Below are positions 1-11,634 of a stretch of 64,000 nucleotides of DNA, piece by piece; the first letter of the stretch is position 1; every line of letters begins with the position of its first letter. The DNA is taken from positions 1 through 64,000 of the forward strand of contig PPXM03000007.1 of assembly GCA_003707065.3 (NCBI GenBank). The letters run 5' to 3'. Under the pieces are notes generated by a model. It ran no database searches. It was not told the DNA's origin and saw nothing but the letters and a program-made list of their open reading frames with translations. A program made the translations under genes and the position numbers. This DNA is from Trigonopsis variabilis. Taxonomy: Eukaryota; Ascomycota; Trigonopsidomycetes; Trigonopsidales; Trigonopsidaceae.

Positions 1-208
1 AAGAGGAGAACAACGGATTGTGTGAGTAAGACAAAGAGAAGCAATCAGCCGTATTGCTTTCTTTGGCGAAATAGTGTGGTCTGTCTCGGATAAGAATATC
101 CGAAGGCTAATATAAAAGGACTACTCTATGTACAGATAAATAATACAATACAGCAATACAGTCGCCCACCTTTCCTAGTCTATACATGTACAATCCAAAA
201 TCTTAACA
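1..208 (+). repeat. Solo LTR, cut by window edge
   Basis: Fossil LTR of a retrotransposon, probably Ty1/copia-like judging by the short TGTT..AACA ends. The right end is ...TCTTAACA at 208; the left end lies outside the window. The strand is set by a TATA-like TATAAAAGG near 113, as expected of an LTR promoter. It is very similar, in reverse orientation, to the copies at 1796-2055 and 3294-3560. No internal retroelement gene is seen in the window. Confidence 0.75.
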
Positions 209-1001
209 AGACAGGCTAATAAGTTCCTTGTTCTAGCATTTGGAGCTTGCTAATAGTGCAGAGCGATATTTAAAACTTTTCTGAATTTTATTCGCTGTAT
301 TATATCAAGATTATGCTGAATGATACGGATTTCCTCCGATTCAGTGTATAAAGAAGCGCTAACTTTCGTTTTCTTATGTTTGTGCTACACAGTACGAAAA
401 TGGGAACATTATATTTATAGCAACTGGCTCCATTCCCTTCGCATACGATCACATCCTAAAGATGACCGGCACCAATTGTCGCTTGAAGTTTACCTTGGAA
501 TTTGAATAATAAATTCATGTTCGAGCCTGTATGGCTTGGTCCACTAGGCATATGTCTGAGAAAAAAGTAGAAGGTTTACGAGCAAGGTTTTACTTGGTTA
601 AACGAGTACTTTTCCGCCATCCAATCTGAAGAAAGAAGGTGTTGATTTTGTTGTTTCAAATTACTCAACTCATTTTCATATATTTAGAAGATTAATACTC
701 AGATCTGAGGGCACTAATGCAAAATAAGACTGGCCTACTTTGTTCGAAAGTAATTGATAATAAAAAGCCTGACTAACATAGTCTAAATGAGTCAGGATTA
801 GCCAGTCATATTAGAATAAGTGAAAGATTAGTAGGAGGCACTAGTCTGATGCATATGACGGATGAGATGGATGCGACGGAATATTAAGAAGCCTAGCTGA
901 TTGTTGTATCGAATTGTGAATTGATCCTAAGAATCTAAACAAAGTCTGAATACTAATATGACTGATACGAATACCGAAAATATATTAAATTATTCCCTCT
1001 C

Positions 1002-1200
1002 TGTTAAGATTGGAAGTCTAGAACACTGAAACATTCAACAATACATTGTGTAACTGAGACAAAGAGAAGCAATCAGCCGCATTGCCCTCTGAAATACTAA
1101 TATAAAGGGATGCTCTATGTACAAATAAAAAAGACAATACAATACAATACAATACAGTCATCCGCCTTACAACAAAACAATCCAGGTACAATTCTTAACA
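1002..1200 (+). repeat. Solo LTR, shorter member of the family
   Basis: Fossil LTR, about 199 bp, starting TGTTAAGATTGGAAGTC and ending TTCTTAACA. It carries the family's TATAAAGGG and AATACAATACAGTC blocks but lacks part of the central region of the longer copies. The flanks (CTCTC and TGCTC) are not a clean target-site duplication. It is more diverged than the copies at 1 and 1796, so probably older. Confidence 0.7.
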
Positions 1201-1795
1201 TGCTCAGAAGGCAGGTAAGATTAGTCAGCCTAAAAATTAATAGCGAGCCTGGTCTTACATATTTATTGACAGCGGTTGATGAGTTGATCCCAATAAGTAT
1301 AAATAGCACGTAACTGTTCAATTAGTTAGCTAGTCTTTTCATCAATGACATCTGTTCTTCACACAAAAATAGCAGAATTTGCCATTGAAGGATCTCAAAG
1401 CGAGGCTTCCAATGGGTGATCACTAAAATTGATTATTAAAAAGGTTAGCTTAGCGATGTTAAAGTGCGTAACTGCACCTATCGTATTTGCCCTAATTTGT
1501 ATAGAATTGACTTGGTTTAGGAATACAATATCTATCTGTTTTTTTAATACTAATCGCAGACATTGTGCGTTGAACCGGTAGTTTGTTTCCATTTTAGTTT
1601 CTGAGTCAGATTCGGTTCAGGATTCATTCGGATTCCTGTGACTCTCATTTCTTCTTCCAAATGGGAACGTTACGTAAAAAGTTAGGTTTATTTTACGAAG
1701 ATGTAAACCATTCAAGTATTCTCCTCTAGTACTATTCCCTGCATATTCTCAAGGTTTATTTGGCCCCGAACTATTCCGCATGACGGATTCAAATT

Positions 1796-2055
1796 TGTTA
1801 AGATTTGGATTGTACCTGTATAGACTAGGAAAGGTGGGCGACTGTGCTGCTGTATTGTATTATTTATCTGTACATAGAGTAGTCCTTTTATATTAGTCTT
1901 TGGATATTCTTATCCGAAACAGACCACATTATTTCGCCAAAGAAAGCAATATGGCTGATTGCTTCTCTTTGTCTTACTCACACAATGCATTGTTCCCATT
2001 GTCTCATACAATGCATTGTTGAATGTTTCAGTGTTCTAGACTTCCAGTCTCAACA
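1796..2055 (-). repeat. Solo LTR with 5-bp target-site duplication
   Basis: Fossil solo LTR of 260 bp, TGTTAAGA...TCTCAACA on the plus strand, flanked on both sides by AAATT (1791-1795 and 2056-2060). The 5-bp duplication fits integrase-mediated insertion followed by LTR-LTR recombination. The LTR promoter (TATAAAAGG) reads on the minus strand. It holds two copies of a 12-bp palindrome (see 1982-2019). It looks whole as an LTR and is probably among the younger copies. Confidence 0.85.
1982..2019. repeat. Two copies of palindrome ACAATGCATTGT
   Basis: The self-complementary 12-mer ACAATGCATTGT occurs at 1982-1993 and 2008-2019, 26 bp apart, within the U3 part of the solo LTR. Spacing and symmetry suggest a dimeric protein-binding site in the old LTR promoter. 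That role is inference. Confidence 0.6.
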
Positions 2056-2060
2056 AAATT

Positions 2061-3293
2061 AAGGACCAAAAACAATATACATTAGCGTCCACCCATTGTG
2101 TCACCAGCGTTATGTTATGTTAACGGCTGTTATGCGTATCCAGTGGTAAGCCTGGCCGGGTAATCCTATTACACATATCTGAACGTCTTCACTCATTAAA
2201 ATTTACAACAAAAACAATCAATCACTACAATCTACAATAGAGCATAGAATAGAAGAATACAAACCTGCAATTTCAACATTAATTATGAGACTTCGGATAT
2301 TCTGTGCCCACAATATTTCACGTTCAGACAATGCTGGCGCATTATTTTCTTTAATGAATTGTGCCACTTGCGGCCTAAACGATCCATTCCTCCAGCTTTC
2401 AATGACACTAACCTCCAGTTTCAAAAGGTAGCACATAATGCTGGGTCCCAGCTTTACGCACTGAACATATATATTGATATTGCAGTGATAGATCGTATCA
2501 AAAACATTATTAAGGTGAGCTATTGTTCTAAGATACTATTCAACGGGCTTTAGTAATAAGGCTCTACAAAGGGAATGGTTCAACTCCAAAGTCTCCACTT
2601 TGGATGCTTGAAAGCCGGCTCACCACCACCCCCCCCAAAAAGGTGTGGAGTGTCCGAAAGATAACGTGATACTCTTAGATCTTTTTTATGTTCTGAAATA
2701 ATCTGTATGTATGACGTGTGTGGATTTTATGATCTAAACAGTCCTGAGATGCATCTGGGGGTTTATGGGAACTGTTAATGAAAAGTGTCTAAAACAAATT
2801 CTCTCTAGTCACTTCAATTTAGTCTTAAATTTGAATCTGACGTCCTTAATTATGAACTTTGGAACAAAACGACAGTTTGGAACACATGCATATCACATGT
2901 GAAGATAATCAACTGAGCTTCATTTGAACTCAGTATAGCAACTACCTGGGACATGAGTTCTCGGATATGACTATTGACTACAATTCGAATACTCTTCAGA
3001 TAAATGTACTGAACTAAATAACGAATGTCTGAATTCCAAGGTTAATATTATTCATATATAATTACTCAGTATTCCTGGATATTTTATAATAGACCGTAAC
3101 TCTTTTTTTCCAAAGAGAATCGTCAGTCTTTTTTGTTTCGTAGTTCAGGTGTTTACTTAACCTGTTATCTTTCGAGCTTTAGGGGAATTCAGATTTGCAG
3201 GCGAGACAGTTTTATTACGAATTTGTTTTTTGTTCTGGAATAATTTCTTACAGACTCATCAAATGCCACTGAAGATTGCGTTTATGCACCCTA
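2061..3293. other. Gene-free spacer between LTRs
   Basis: About 1.2 kb of AT-rich sequence between two solo LTRs. I find no coding frame with protein character, no tRNA B-box and no recognised repeat apart from a short C/A run near 2627-2640. Confidence 0.5.
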
Positions 3294-3560
3294 TGTTAAG
3301 TTTGAATTGTACCTGTATAGACTAGGAAGGGTGGGGGACTGTATTGCTGTATTGAGTAGTCCTTTTATATTAGTCTTCGGATATTCTTATCCGAAACAGA
3401 CCACATTATTTCGCCAAAGAAAGCAATATGGCTGATTGCTTCTCTTTGTCTTACTCACACAATGCATTGTTCCCATTGTCTCATACAATGCATTGTTCCT
3501 TTTGTCTTACACACAATGCATTGTTGAATGTTTGAGTGTTCTAAACTTCCAGTCTCAACA
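3294..3560 (-). repeat. Solo LTR, longest copy
   Basis: Fossil LTR of about 267 bp, TGTTAAGT...TCTCAACA, closely matching 1796-2055 across its 3' (U3) half. The flanks CCCTA and AAAGC are not a target-site duplication, so this copy may come from recombination between two different insertions. It has three copies of ACAATGCATTGT where 1796-2055 has two. Confidence 0.8.
3459..3524. repeat. Three copies of palindrome ACAATGCATTGT
   Basis: The 12-bp palindrome lies at 3459-3470, 3485-3496 and 3513-3524, at steps of 26 and 28 bp, inside the solo LTR. The extra unit relative to the other long copy shows that the array expands or contracts between LTR copies. Confidence 0.6.
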
Positions 3561-3643
3561 AAAGCAAGCATGTCAAATAACACGACAGAATACAGGTTGC
3601 TTTTCTCCTCGCCTGATTCTTTCTAATGCCATGTGTTAATAGT

Positions 3644-4000
3644 TGTTATGGAAGTCTAGAACATTGCTGTTGTTTCGCTTTGAAATTCATAATACAGGGA
3701 GTTTAAGCTCGAGCTACAGATTTCTGACGTCTGGGAAGTTCTCTATTTTACAAAAGGTTCTCTAAATACCCTTCAGCAGTCCAGTCCTTGCAAACCTTTT
3801 CGACTTTCTCCAGGACTGACTATCATAGTCTAAATGTGTTATCCCAAAGAGATTATTCTCAACAGTTGCTGGAGTTTGACAATGCCTTGTGTCAAAAGAA
3901 AAATGCCATTCTCTTTTTGGAATTGTCTTGGATTTGGAATAGCCATACGCGATTACACAAATAACATGCGCATATTACCAAAATAACTAAATGCCAACCT
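3644..4000 (+). repeat. Diverged LTR-derived fragments
   Basis: TGTTATGGAAGTCTAGAAC at 3644 matches the sense 5' end of the LTR family. Around 3880-3935 there are further family-like blocks (GACAATGC..., then TTTTTGGAATTGTCT) shared with the degenerate copy near 4630-4690. These look like old, partial LTR fossils; borders are approximate. Confidence 0.4.
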
Positions 4001-4098
4001 GAATTGGAATAAGAATCCCAAACTAGCAGTTTTCTTTATGTTTTCAGATCAGGATATGAATGAAGCATCAGAATCAATATTTGAAAACGACTCTTTCT

Positions 4099-4347
4099 TG
4101 TTAAGAATTGGACCTGTATTGACTAGAAAGGTGGGCCACTATATTGTATTGCTTCTAGTATTATTTATTTGTACATAATGTATCCCTTTTATATTAGGAT
4201 ATATCTTATCCGAGACAAAGCACAGTATATCTCTTCGGATAAGAAATTCCAAAGACTAATATAAAAGGGATACTTCTATTTACAGATAAAAAGACAATAC
4301 AATACAGTCACCCACCTTCCTAGTCAATCCAGACACAATTATTAACA
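4099..4347. repeat. Head-to-head LTR palindrome
   Basis: A 249-bp inverted structure. TGTTAAGAATTGGACC runs inward from 4099, and its reverse-complement counterpart ends ...AATTATTAACA at 4347. Each arm carries the 3' half of the LTR, including TATAAAAGGG, so two LTR 3' halves face each other around a centre near 4225. No clear target-site duplication. It is a fossil rearranged from two LTRs, or a foldback derivative. It would form a long hairpin. Confidence 0.65.
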
Positions 4348-4553
4348 CTCCTCAGTATATCCAACATGTGTGAGTTACAAAGTGCGTGGAATTGGTCCTT
4401 TAAACTGTTGAGACGAAGGCTAGAAGATTGAAAACTTGAGTACGTTGTTAGGATTCGTCAATGCTTTTTTAGTGTACATTACCTTGTGGCCGAAAGCCTG
4501 GAAAATCATATACGTATTGAACATCGCATTGTGGACTTAACTAAACAAGGCAT

Positions 4554-4785
4554 TGTTACCGAAGTCTACCGATAGCGATGGAGTTGAACAATACGTTGTT
4601 TACGGCTAGTCAATGCGTAGTTAGAACGACAATGCATTATCGGAAAGAAGAAGAAATAGTGACCGGATGTCGTCCCTTTCTGGAATTGTCTCAGAAGTAG
4701 AATATCCGAAATCTATTATATATACTACATTTTAGATACCGATAGAAGCGATACAAAATACAAGTAAGAACGCAACATTCCAACA
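4554..4785 (+). repeat. Degenerate LTR of the same family
   Basis: Starts TGTTACCGAAGTCTA and ends near CATTCCAACA. In between are family-like blocks: a TTGAACAATACGTTGT segment, AATATCCGAAATCTA, a TATATA box and ACAAAATACAAG. The order matches the intact LTRs but identity is low, so this is an old copy. Borders are uncertain. Confidence 0.4.
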
Positions 4786-5274
4786 GAATCGAAGTGTACT
4801 ATTCAATAGGATAATAAGTACTTAGTAGTCAGTTTAAAGATATAAAACGCAGCTGAACACACTCCTTAAAGAATCATATCGGGTCATTGTCTAGTCCTCA
4901 TCTGTAGGGAGTCATTATCAGGATAGGCTTGAATATATCAGTCAAGTCTATCAGAGGCTGGTGTCTAGATCATTAAACCTACCCGCCGACAATTTAACAG
5001 TAACAGTAAAAATAGCAAGCCAACATTATTCTTTCTAGAATGCAGAGTAACTATCTCTGTTATGGAAGTTTGTTTATAAGCAGTAAGATACGGTATCTAC
5101 AGATATATGATACAAGATAGAGACACCAAATACGTTTTTTCAACACCTTAACAGGGAGACATTTTACACCCCAAAAAGTCCCATATAGACCCGCGAGTCT
5201 GGTATTTAAAAGTGAATAGGTTAAGCTAGGTGCAGCTAGTTATACAGTAAGTGTTGAAGAAAACAACTCTTCAG

Positions 5275-8200
5275 CTAGGAGCTCGATAAGATTGCGATTA
5301 TCAGACGGACCGCGTCCGAAATAGAGTGCCGTGCCATTTCAAATGAAGAGGAATTAAACGATTCTTCTAAGACTTCATCGAGAATTTTTCTCATAAGTGA
5401 GGCTAAAACAGCAACCCTAGTCCAACATTTTAGTGTTATCCACCCTCCAATAGCAAAGCCCTTTCCTGCCAAACTTACATGCAAGTCAGGTCCAAAAAGG
5501 ACTAAAGCAATAGGAGAAACAGGTGTTAGACCTTTTATAAACAACCTAGTTGTCTCACGTTTTTCCCAATATGACAAAAATGGCCTGACACTCCATGGAC
5601 AGTGAGATGACATCAGACATGATGAAGGATGGATGAATACGCGTCCATGCTTAGAAAAGAATTTGATGTCCTTAATATTTGCTTCTATAGGAACTGAACC
5701 AGAGGAGTTAAGGGCAAATCTCTGCTTGGGAAGCTCGGCTTTCACAAGAGCCATTGGCATTGATGCATAGACGAGAGCTCCGATGAGAGCGAAATTATCC
5801 GCCTGGCATTCAAAGTGGTCCATTTCCTTGAAGTTCTGAGGGATTATGCGATTATCTGTAAGCATTCCATAGTATTCCTCATTTAAGTCATCAATTGCTT
5901 TGAAGGTCTTCTTTGAAAGATTATGACTATCACACCATTCATTAAAAGATGCACTCTGAGGACCTACTGTCTTTCGAAATATCTCGAGGTTTACAATTAG
6001 ATCACCATAATTGCGTATTGTAGGGTCGCCGAGCATCCCATTTTCAGCTTCGAAATCTTGGTTTTTCGTCAACGATTCAAATCCAACACATGAGATAATT
6101 GACGAGATTATGACGGAGGCACTCAGGCAGCCAAACAAAGCACCATATATCATGAGTTTTGATAGCCTTATATCACAGGGCATAAGAGAGACATAGTCTC
6201 CTAGGCCAGTTAGATGGTCATCAGAAGTCAATATTCCCTGCTCACGTAAGTTAAGCCTCGCAAGGGTGAAGTCACTCATACTTGGAGGATCTAGAAGACT
6301 CGAGAAAAACTTTTGCATATCGTTGACTCCAACACTTTTGGCATCCAAAACGAGCTGCTCGAGAGGTATGCGTAGAATCTCAGGCGTCGTAAACTGGGGA
6401 AATGAGCATTTTTCAAACGTTCTCGTATAAAAATGATAGCATATCCCACTTGCTCTTCGACCAGCACGTCCCCTTCTTTGTAGAGCAGACTGCTGAGATA
6501 CCCATGTTTCAGAAAGACGGAGAGTCTGCGAAGTAGGCTCATAGAGTGACTCCTTGACTCGTCCAGTATCGATTACAGCAGCAATATCAGGTATTGTTAT
6601 AGATGTCTCGGCGACATTGGTACTCAAGATAAGTTTGCGAAGAGTTTTAGGTGGACTCGCGTATATCAAGCGTTGCTCATCGGATGGCAAGGATGAATAT
6701 AGCGGCCTAATCCAAAATTCTGAGTCCTTCAAAGATTCCTGCGCAATTTTTATTTCGTTTATACCTGAGAGAAAGACAAGAATGGAACCAGGAATGTTTC
6801 TTTTCGTTAAGTCGTGATGTGCATAAAGGATAATGTTTCTCAGTAGATTATAGTCAATACTCAAATCTATCAGCTTTCCTTGCTTCCAATTTATCATCTG
6901 GGTACCATATTTGCTAAATAATTTACCTTTTTCTGCAAAAGGGATAAGCTCAGAGGGAAAAATATCTTCCAAGTAGACGTCACTGACAGGAAAAGTGCGT
7001 CCGCTAATAGAGAGGTCTGCAACCTTACAATCTTTAGAGAAATAATCGAAGTAGTTTGCAAAATTTGCGGTCGCGCTCATTAAGATTACCTTAACATCTT
7101 TATTTATTCTAACCATCTGCTTCAGAAGACTCAGCAGAAAGTCATTCTGCCCTAAATGAATTAGCAAAAAAAGGATATTTGTAAAATACTCACATGATCT
7201 TTCATGTACTTCATCTACTATTATATGTGTCAATCCGCAATTTTTCGCTGTCTTCAAAATCCCTTTCATCATGCGAAGTAGAACACCAACAGTAACGAAT
7301 CTTAAAACAGTCTCATTAGATATCTTATTATCGCCTTTTATAGAATAACCTATCTCTTGACCAAGCTCCCCACAACGCTCTTTTGCCACTCGTGATGCCA
7401 GAGATATTGCAGCGATTCGTCTAGGCTGCGTGCATATCAGGTTAACGGGGCTAGATGATTCATAGGCAGCATCCAGAATGAATTGCGCTATTTGGGTTGA
7501 TTTTCCAGATCCCGTCTCGCCGCTAACAACGAGTACTTGGTTAGTAGCTAAAGCTTGCAAAACTTCATGTCTTTTTTCCCATGCAGGTAGTTTTGATCTT
7601 TCGGATATGCTACGCTGATAATCTAATGCGTCTCGCTTAAGTTTCCACCGCTGTCCCAGTGTGTTCCATTGCTCTTTTGAGAGAGAGAAGATCCCTGTTT
7701 TCGATGTTGGCGAAGAGCGCGACCTTACTTGGTTTTCATCGCTAGCAGCAAAGATAGGGCGCAACGGGTCTGCAAAAAGAGGCGCAAGGTCAAGCAAACT
7801 TCCGGGGCTATGAGCGATATCGTCAAACTTGTCGGTGGCGTAAGTGATCAAATCATAAATCATAGGGAAGCCAACTAGGTTGCTGGCAGCATAAGCTTTC
7901 ATTTCTCTCAACAGAGGAACTTTAATAAAAGAAGGAATTGCGTGTTCTGGGTCAGAAAACTCAATCAGAGGAATATTAAGAGGATAAGCCTTTGATCTTG
8001 CTATAAGCATTGTCACTTCCTTATAAAGCCTGGATGGAAACGAGAACGAGGCCGTTTCTTCATTAATGATCGCGACATTATCTGAAGAGGCATGTATAGA
8101 CTCTATTTCGGAAGACCATGTAAAGCCATCAAGTTCTTCAGTCGGGTCAAGATTATTTCGGACGTCCCGCTTAACACAAGGGTTCCCCTCAGGCTCGCAC

Positions 8201-9345
8201 ATAGTCAAGTCAATAAGATATCTAAGAGCAAGCTCTTCATCACCGGAAAATTTCTTCAGTACTTCGTAGCTTTTCTCACGAGGAAAACCTGACTCCACTA
8301 ATCTTTTTAATTTGAGCTCACCATCTAGAGACAGTTTTTGCAGCTTTATTCCAGAATCCCTGAACCCGTCCTTGAATTTATCAGGCAAATCATCCTCCGG
8401 TATATGAATTATCAACCAATAAAAGGCATTCTCAAGAGTACTGACTTTTGAGCAGGCTTCCTCGACATGGCACCTGTGGAACCCCAATTTAAGCAAGTCT
8501 CTCGAGATCCTTTCCTGATCCTTTTCTGTCATCGTCTCACCACAAGGGTTCATGACCTCTTCGAAGTTTGCAAGAACAAGAGACTCGATAGACCTTCTAT
8601 CACTCGGAGACAAAGAAAAATCAATGGACACTTTCCCACGGGGAGATGGGGTATTATTACTATAACTGCTGTTTGGTTGACTTCCATGGGAGAGGGAGAC
8701 TTTATGACTAGACGAGCGCTCTGAGGATGGTGGAAGAGACTTTCCATTTTTCTCCTTTTGATTCTCGAACGGGTTGGATGAATAAAGCTTCGAATACGAG
8801 AGATGATTGCTCTCAAGGAGCGCCTTTCTTTGATGTTCTAGTTCTGCCCATAATGTCCTATGATCGCCTGGGAGCAGAACCTTGTAATTTTTGTCGTGAG
8901 CGAGTCGATGTAATATATAAGTGGCACACAAATGTCTCGACTGAACTTCCGTCTCTTGGGGTCTGACCAGAGCTGCTGGTGGAACTATTTTCACTTTTTC
9001 AGTGTCTTTCGTCTTCGGATTCAGTCTTGATAGCGTTCCCGTTGTGAGATATCCCTTCTCTGAATGTTTCTAGATGTTAGTGAAATTCAATAGATAACTC
9101 ACGCTATCATAAACAACCTTCCCCCATTTTTGCTTTTGACAATATTCATGTAATAAAACTGCAGGGTACTTTCCTGTCCATGAGCTAGATGAAGTTATCA
9201 AAGCCTTGCTTGACTTCGGCTGGGTCTTTAAGTCACAATTAGATTTAGCATTTTCAGGTGTAATAAGTTTCGTCTTATTCGCATGTTTTTGGTCCTTGAT
9301 TTTTAGAGGACTTTCATTATTGGCATTTTTCGTTCTCGGCTTCAT
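5275..9345 (-). CDS. DExH-box RNA helicase, ucp12/YLR419W type (DHX29/DHX57 family)
   Basis: Large cytoplasmic-type RNA helicase, 1345 aa after joining exon 1 (9345-9103) and exon 2 (9069-5275) across a 33-nt intron (9102-9070: GTGAGT...CTAAC...TAG). The join restores a continuous N-terminus with a dsRBD-like stretch (PAVLLHEYCQKQKWGK, about residue 58 on). A UBA/RWD-like region lies near residues 230-300. Helicase core: Walker A GETGSGKST (about 600), motif II DEVH (about 700), SAT (about 745), motif VI QRRGRAGRR (about 950), then HA2 and OB-fold regions. S. pombe Ucp12 and yeast YLR419W have the same order and similar length (family knowledge). Related metazoan DHX29 assists translation initiation; the role here is inferred. 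It is divergent from RPL15, with 570 bp between. Confidence 0.92.
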
Positions 9346-9915
9346 GGTTTCTTGTCCAACAGCCTATAAATCGTACACGGAATCCTCGAAGTATATTTTG
9401 AGTTTCACGGTGAGCTTGATTTATCGCATCACGCTCAACTTGTAAGGTCGAAGACGTCCGGTTCTGCGGAAGCAGCCTAGGTGGATAGCTAAAGTTGTGC
9501 GGAAACTCAAGATCACTAAGTGTCACGTATAACATTACCAGCTAAGATAGATGTTTCTTTCAGTGCAGTGACTACGGCAATGCGGACTTTAGAAGGGTCG
9601 GGATGTTCACTTTAGAAAGCTACTTCCCGTTCTTAACTCATTGTACAGTACATCGCGGAGACGGGGAGCTTCCGTTGTAGGCTACCTTGCAGTCGTGCTT
9701 TTCAATGCATGGAATGCTCAATGCGCAAATTTGACATCAATGAACGGAGATAGTTATAAACCCTACTGGCCAAGCGTATACTATAAGCAAGAGAAGGCTG
9801 TCCCGCTTACCATCGTGTCACGTGACGTGACTGCGTAAAGCAAACATGCAACGTCCGACGCACAATGAGCATAGATATTAACGCAACCGCACGACAACCT
9901 CTATCGAAGTGAAAA
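9346..9915. other. Intergenic region between helicase and RPL15
   Basis: 570 bp holding both divergent promoters. A 72-codon minus-strand frame (9535-9317) overlaps the helicase start in another frame. I could not assign it to a family and take it as leader sequence or a possible upstream ORF. The clear signal is the CACGTG element at 9817. Confidence 0.5.
9817..9831. promoter_or_regulatory. GTCACGTGAC element of RPL15 promoter
   Basis: Palindrome GTCACGTGAC followed directly by GTGAC, centred about 95 bp upstream of the RPL15 start. RTCACGTG is the consensus of Cbf1-type bHLH factors, which serve ribosomal-protein promoters in some ascomycetes (family knowledge). The same core lies 85-90 bp before RPL11 and RPL26 in this window. 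Confidence 0.6.
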
Positions 9916-10573
9916 AGTGAGTATTCAATATACTCGGATTGAATTTTCCTAACACTGAATAGTGGGTGCCTATAAATATTTGGAAGAGCTTCAACGCAAG
10001 AAACAGAGCGATGTCCTTCGTTTCCTCCTTCGAGTTCGCTGCTGGGAATACCGCCAATTGAATGTTATTCACCGTGCTAGCCGTCCTTCTCGTCCTGAAA
10101 AAGCTCGAAAGCTTGGATATAAGGCTAAGCAAGGTTTCGTCATCTATCGTATCCGCGTTCGTCGTGGAGGTCGCAAGCGTCCTGTCTCAAAGGGTGCTAC
10201 TTATGGCAAGCCCACCAACCAAGGTGTGAACCAACTTAAATATCAGCGTTCTCTCAGATCTACTGCTGAAGAACGTGTAGGACGACGGTGCCCTAATCTT
10301 CGCGTGCTTAACAGCTACTGGGTGAATCAAGACTCTAGCTACAAATATTACGAAGTCATTCTTGTCGATCCTGAACATAACGCTATCAGACGGAATGCTA
10401 AGTATAACTGGATTGTCAATCCTGTCCATAAGCATCGTGAATCCCGTGGCCTTACTTCCATTGGCAAGGCCAATCGTGGAATCAAGAAAGGTCACGGTTA
10501 CCACAAGACCAGTGCCGGTCGACGGAAGACCTGGAAGAGGCACAACACTCTCAGTTTGTGGAGATATCGTTAG
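9916..10573 (+). CDS. RPL15: 60S ribosomal protein eL15
   Basis: Cytosolic large-subunit protein eL15, 203 aa, nearly full-length match to the family ([10 protein letters not shown]..., ...[21 protein letters not shown]...). The frame from 9963 begins TGGGTGCC with no ATG in front of it. A 46-nt intron (9917-9962: GTGAGT, branch CCTAAC, AG) sits just upstream. Exon 1 ends ...GAAAAA at 9916, so splicing joins A to TG and creates ATG GGT GCC. The start codon is therefore split A|TG across the intron. eL15 proteins universally begin M-G-A-Y, which supports this start. C-terminus ...[10 protein letters not shown] is intact. Confidence 0.95.
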
Positions 10574-10697
10574 ACTGCCTAGTTGTGCAGTGCACTTATA
10601 TGTGCTGTATAGTTATAAGAAAAATGATCTATCGAGCCAAGATCGGTCGTATGACAGCTTTTCATAAGGAATATGCTAACATTATCCGCGAAAAAAT

Positions 10698-11634
10698 TTA
10701 TTCTATATCAACATCTTCATTGTCATGATCATCTTCATCGTCACTATCTCTTGCTAGCTTATCTGCTGCCTCCAAAAGATCCTTTGGAACAGGGTCATGT
10801 TGCCTATCAGTCTCATCACAGATCCATGTCATCTCAAGCTCAAAATCCTTGTCTTTCGAGTCATCATGAGCTATGTGGATAATTCTCGCCGCTTCGTTTA
10901 TCGCTTCTCTAACAGTTATTGTAGACCAATCAAGCTTCTCTAGTTCAGATTTTGCGACCTGACGGCCTTTACCTATGGCAATAGCTTGATATCCCTTATG
11001 TTAGCTCATATATCAATCTATAGTTCCTCACCCAGTATGCGCCGCTAGGTTCAATCATGAAAAGATGCGGCCCGTCTTCATCATATCCTCCGACGATTGC
11101 TGAGATTCCGAAAGGTCTTACAGAGTTGTAGAGCGTATACGCCTGCACATATTGTGCAGTTCTGTCGGTAAGCCTCTCTACAGGAATTTCCGTCTTATAG
11201 ACAGATCTCCAGTTAGAAGCTTCAGACTGAGCTCGCCCAGCGAAATGACGACCATCAGGAGTAAGTCCAGAATAAGCCTTTGAGAAAGTTAGTTTCAAGT
11301 CTAAGAATACTGAGTCTTACCACCCCAATGTGTCGATCGATGGATTGAATGCGCTTATTGACAGACGGAACTAAAAGCTTTGATGTAACCAACTTTTCTA
11401 TCGCCAAAACAATCCCATCGTTGCATTTGATTCCAATCGAAGTGCCACCGTTGTCAACCGCCTTTGATGCATATTCTACTTGAAAATTTCTGCCGTCTAG
11501 GTCATTGTCAGTCATTGAGACGGCCACACCAGGTGGCAAGAGACTCACCCGGACTAAAAACGCTATTTGAAAGATCATATCCAGTGCCAATTGAGGTCTA
11601 GAGGTCAGTTTTCGAAATTCTGAATACTGACCAT
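10698..11634 (-). CDS. PRE10: 20S proteasome subunit alpha7
   Basis: Alpha-type subunit of the 20S core particle (PSMA3/Pre10 class), 256 aa from five exons: 11634-11632, 11597-11549, 11496-11321, 11277-11032, 10994-10698. Introns are 34, 52, 43 and 37 nt. Exon 1 is only the ATG. The N-terminus MTSIGTGYDLSNSVFSPDGR carries the alpha-subunit signature, followed by QVEYA, conserved RPFG, and the acidic tail DSDDEDDHDNEDVDIE typical of alpha7 rather than other alpha subunits. The first donor, GTCAGT, is weak but the join restores the conserved N-terminus. It ends 125 bp from the convergent RPL15 stop. Confidence 0.93.

Noticed and set aside
2620-2645. C/A homopolymer near 2630 as a telomere or CRISPR-like repeat
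   Set aside because: A single low-complexity run, not a tandem unit.
1-5200. Complete retrotransposon between the LTRs
   Set aside because: No gag, protease, integrase or reverse-transcriptase-like frame is present; the LTRs are solo and in mixed orientation.
9317-9535. 72-codon minus-strand frame overlapping the helicase start
   Set aside because: Overlaps the true exon 1 in another frame and has no recognisable family; kept only as a possible upstream ORF.
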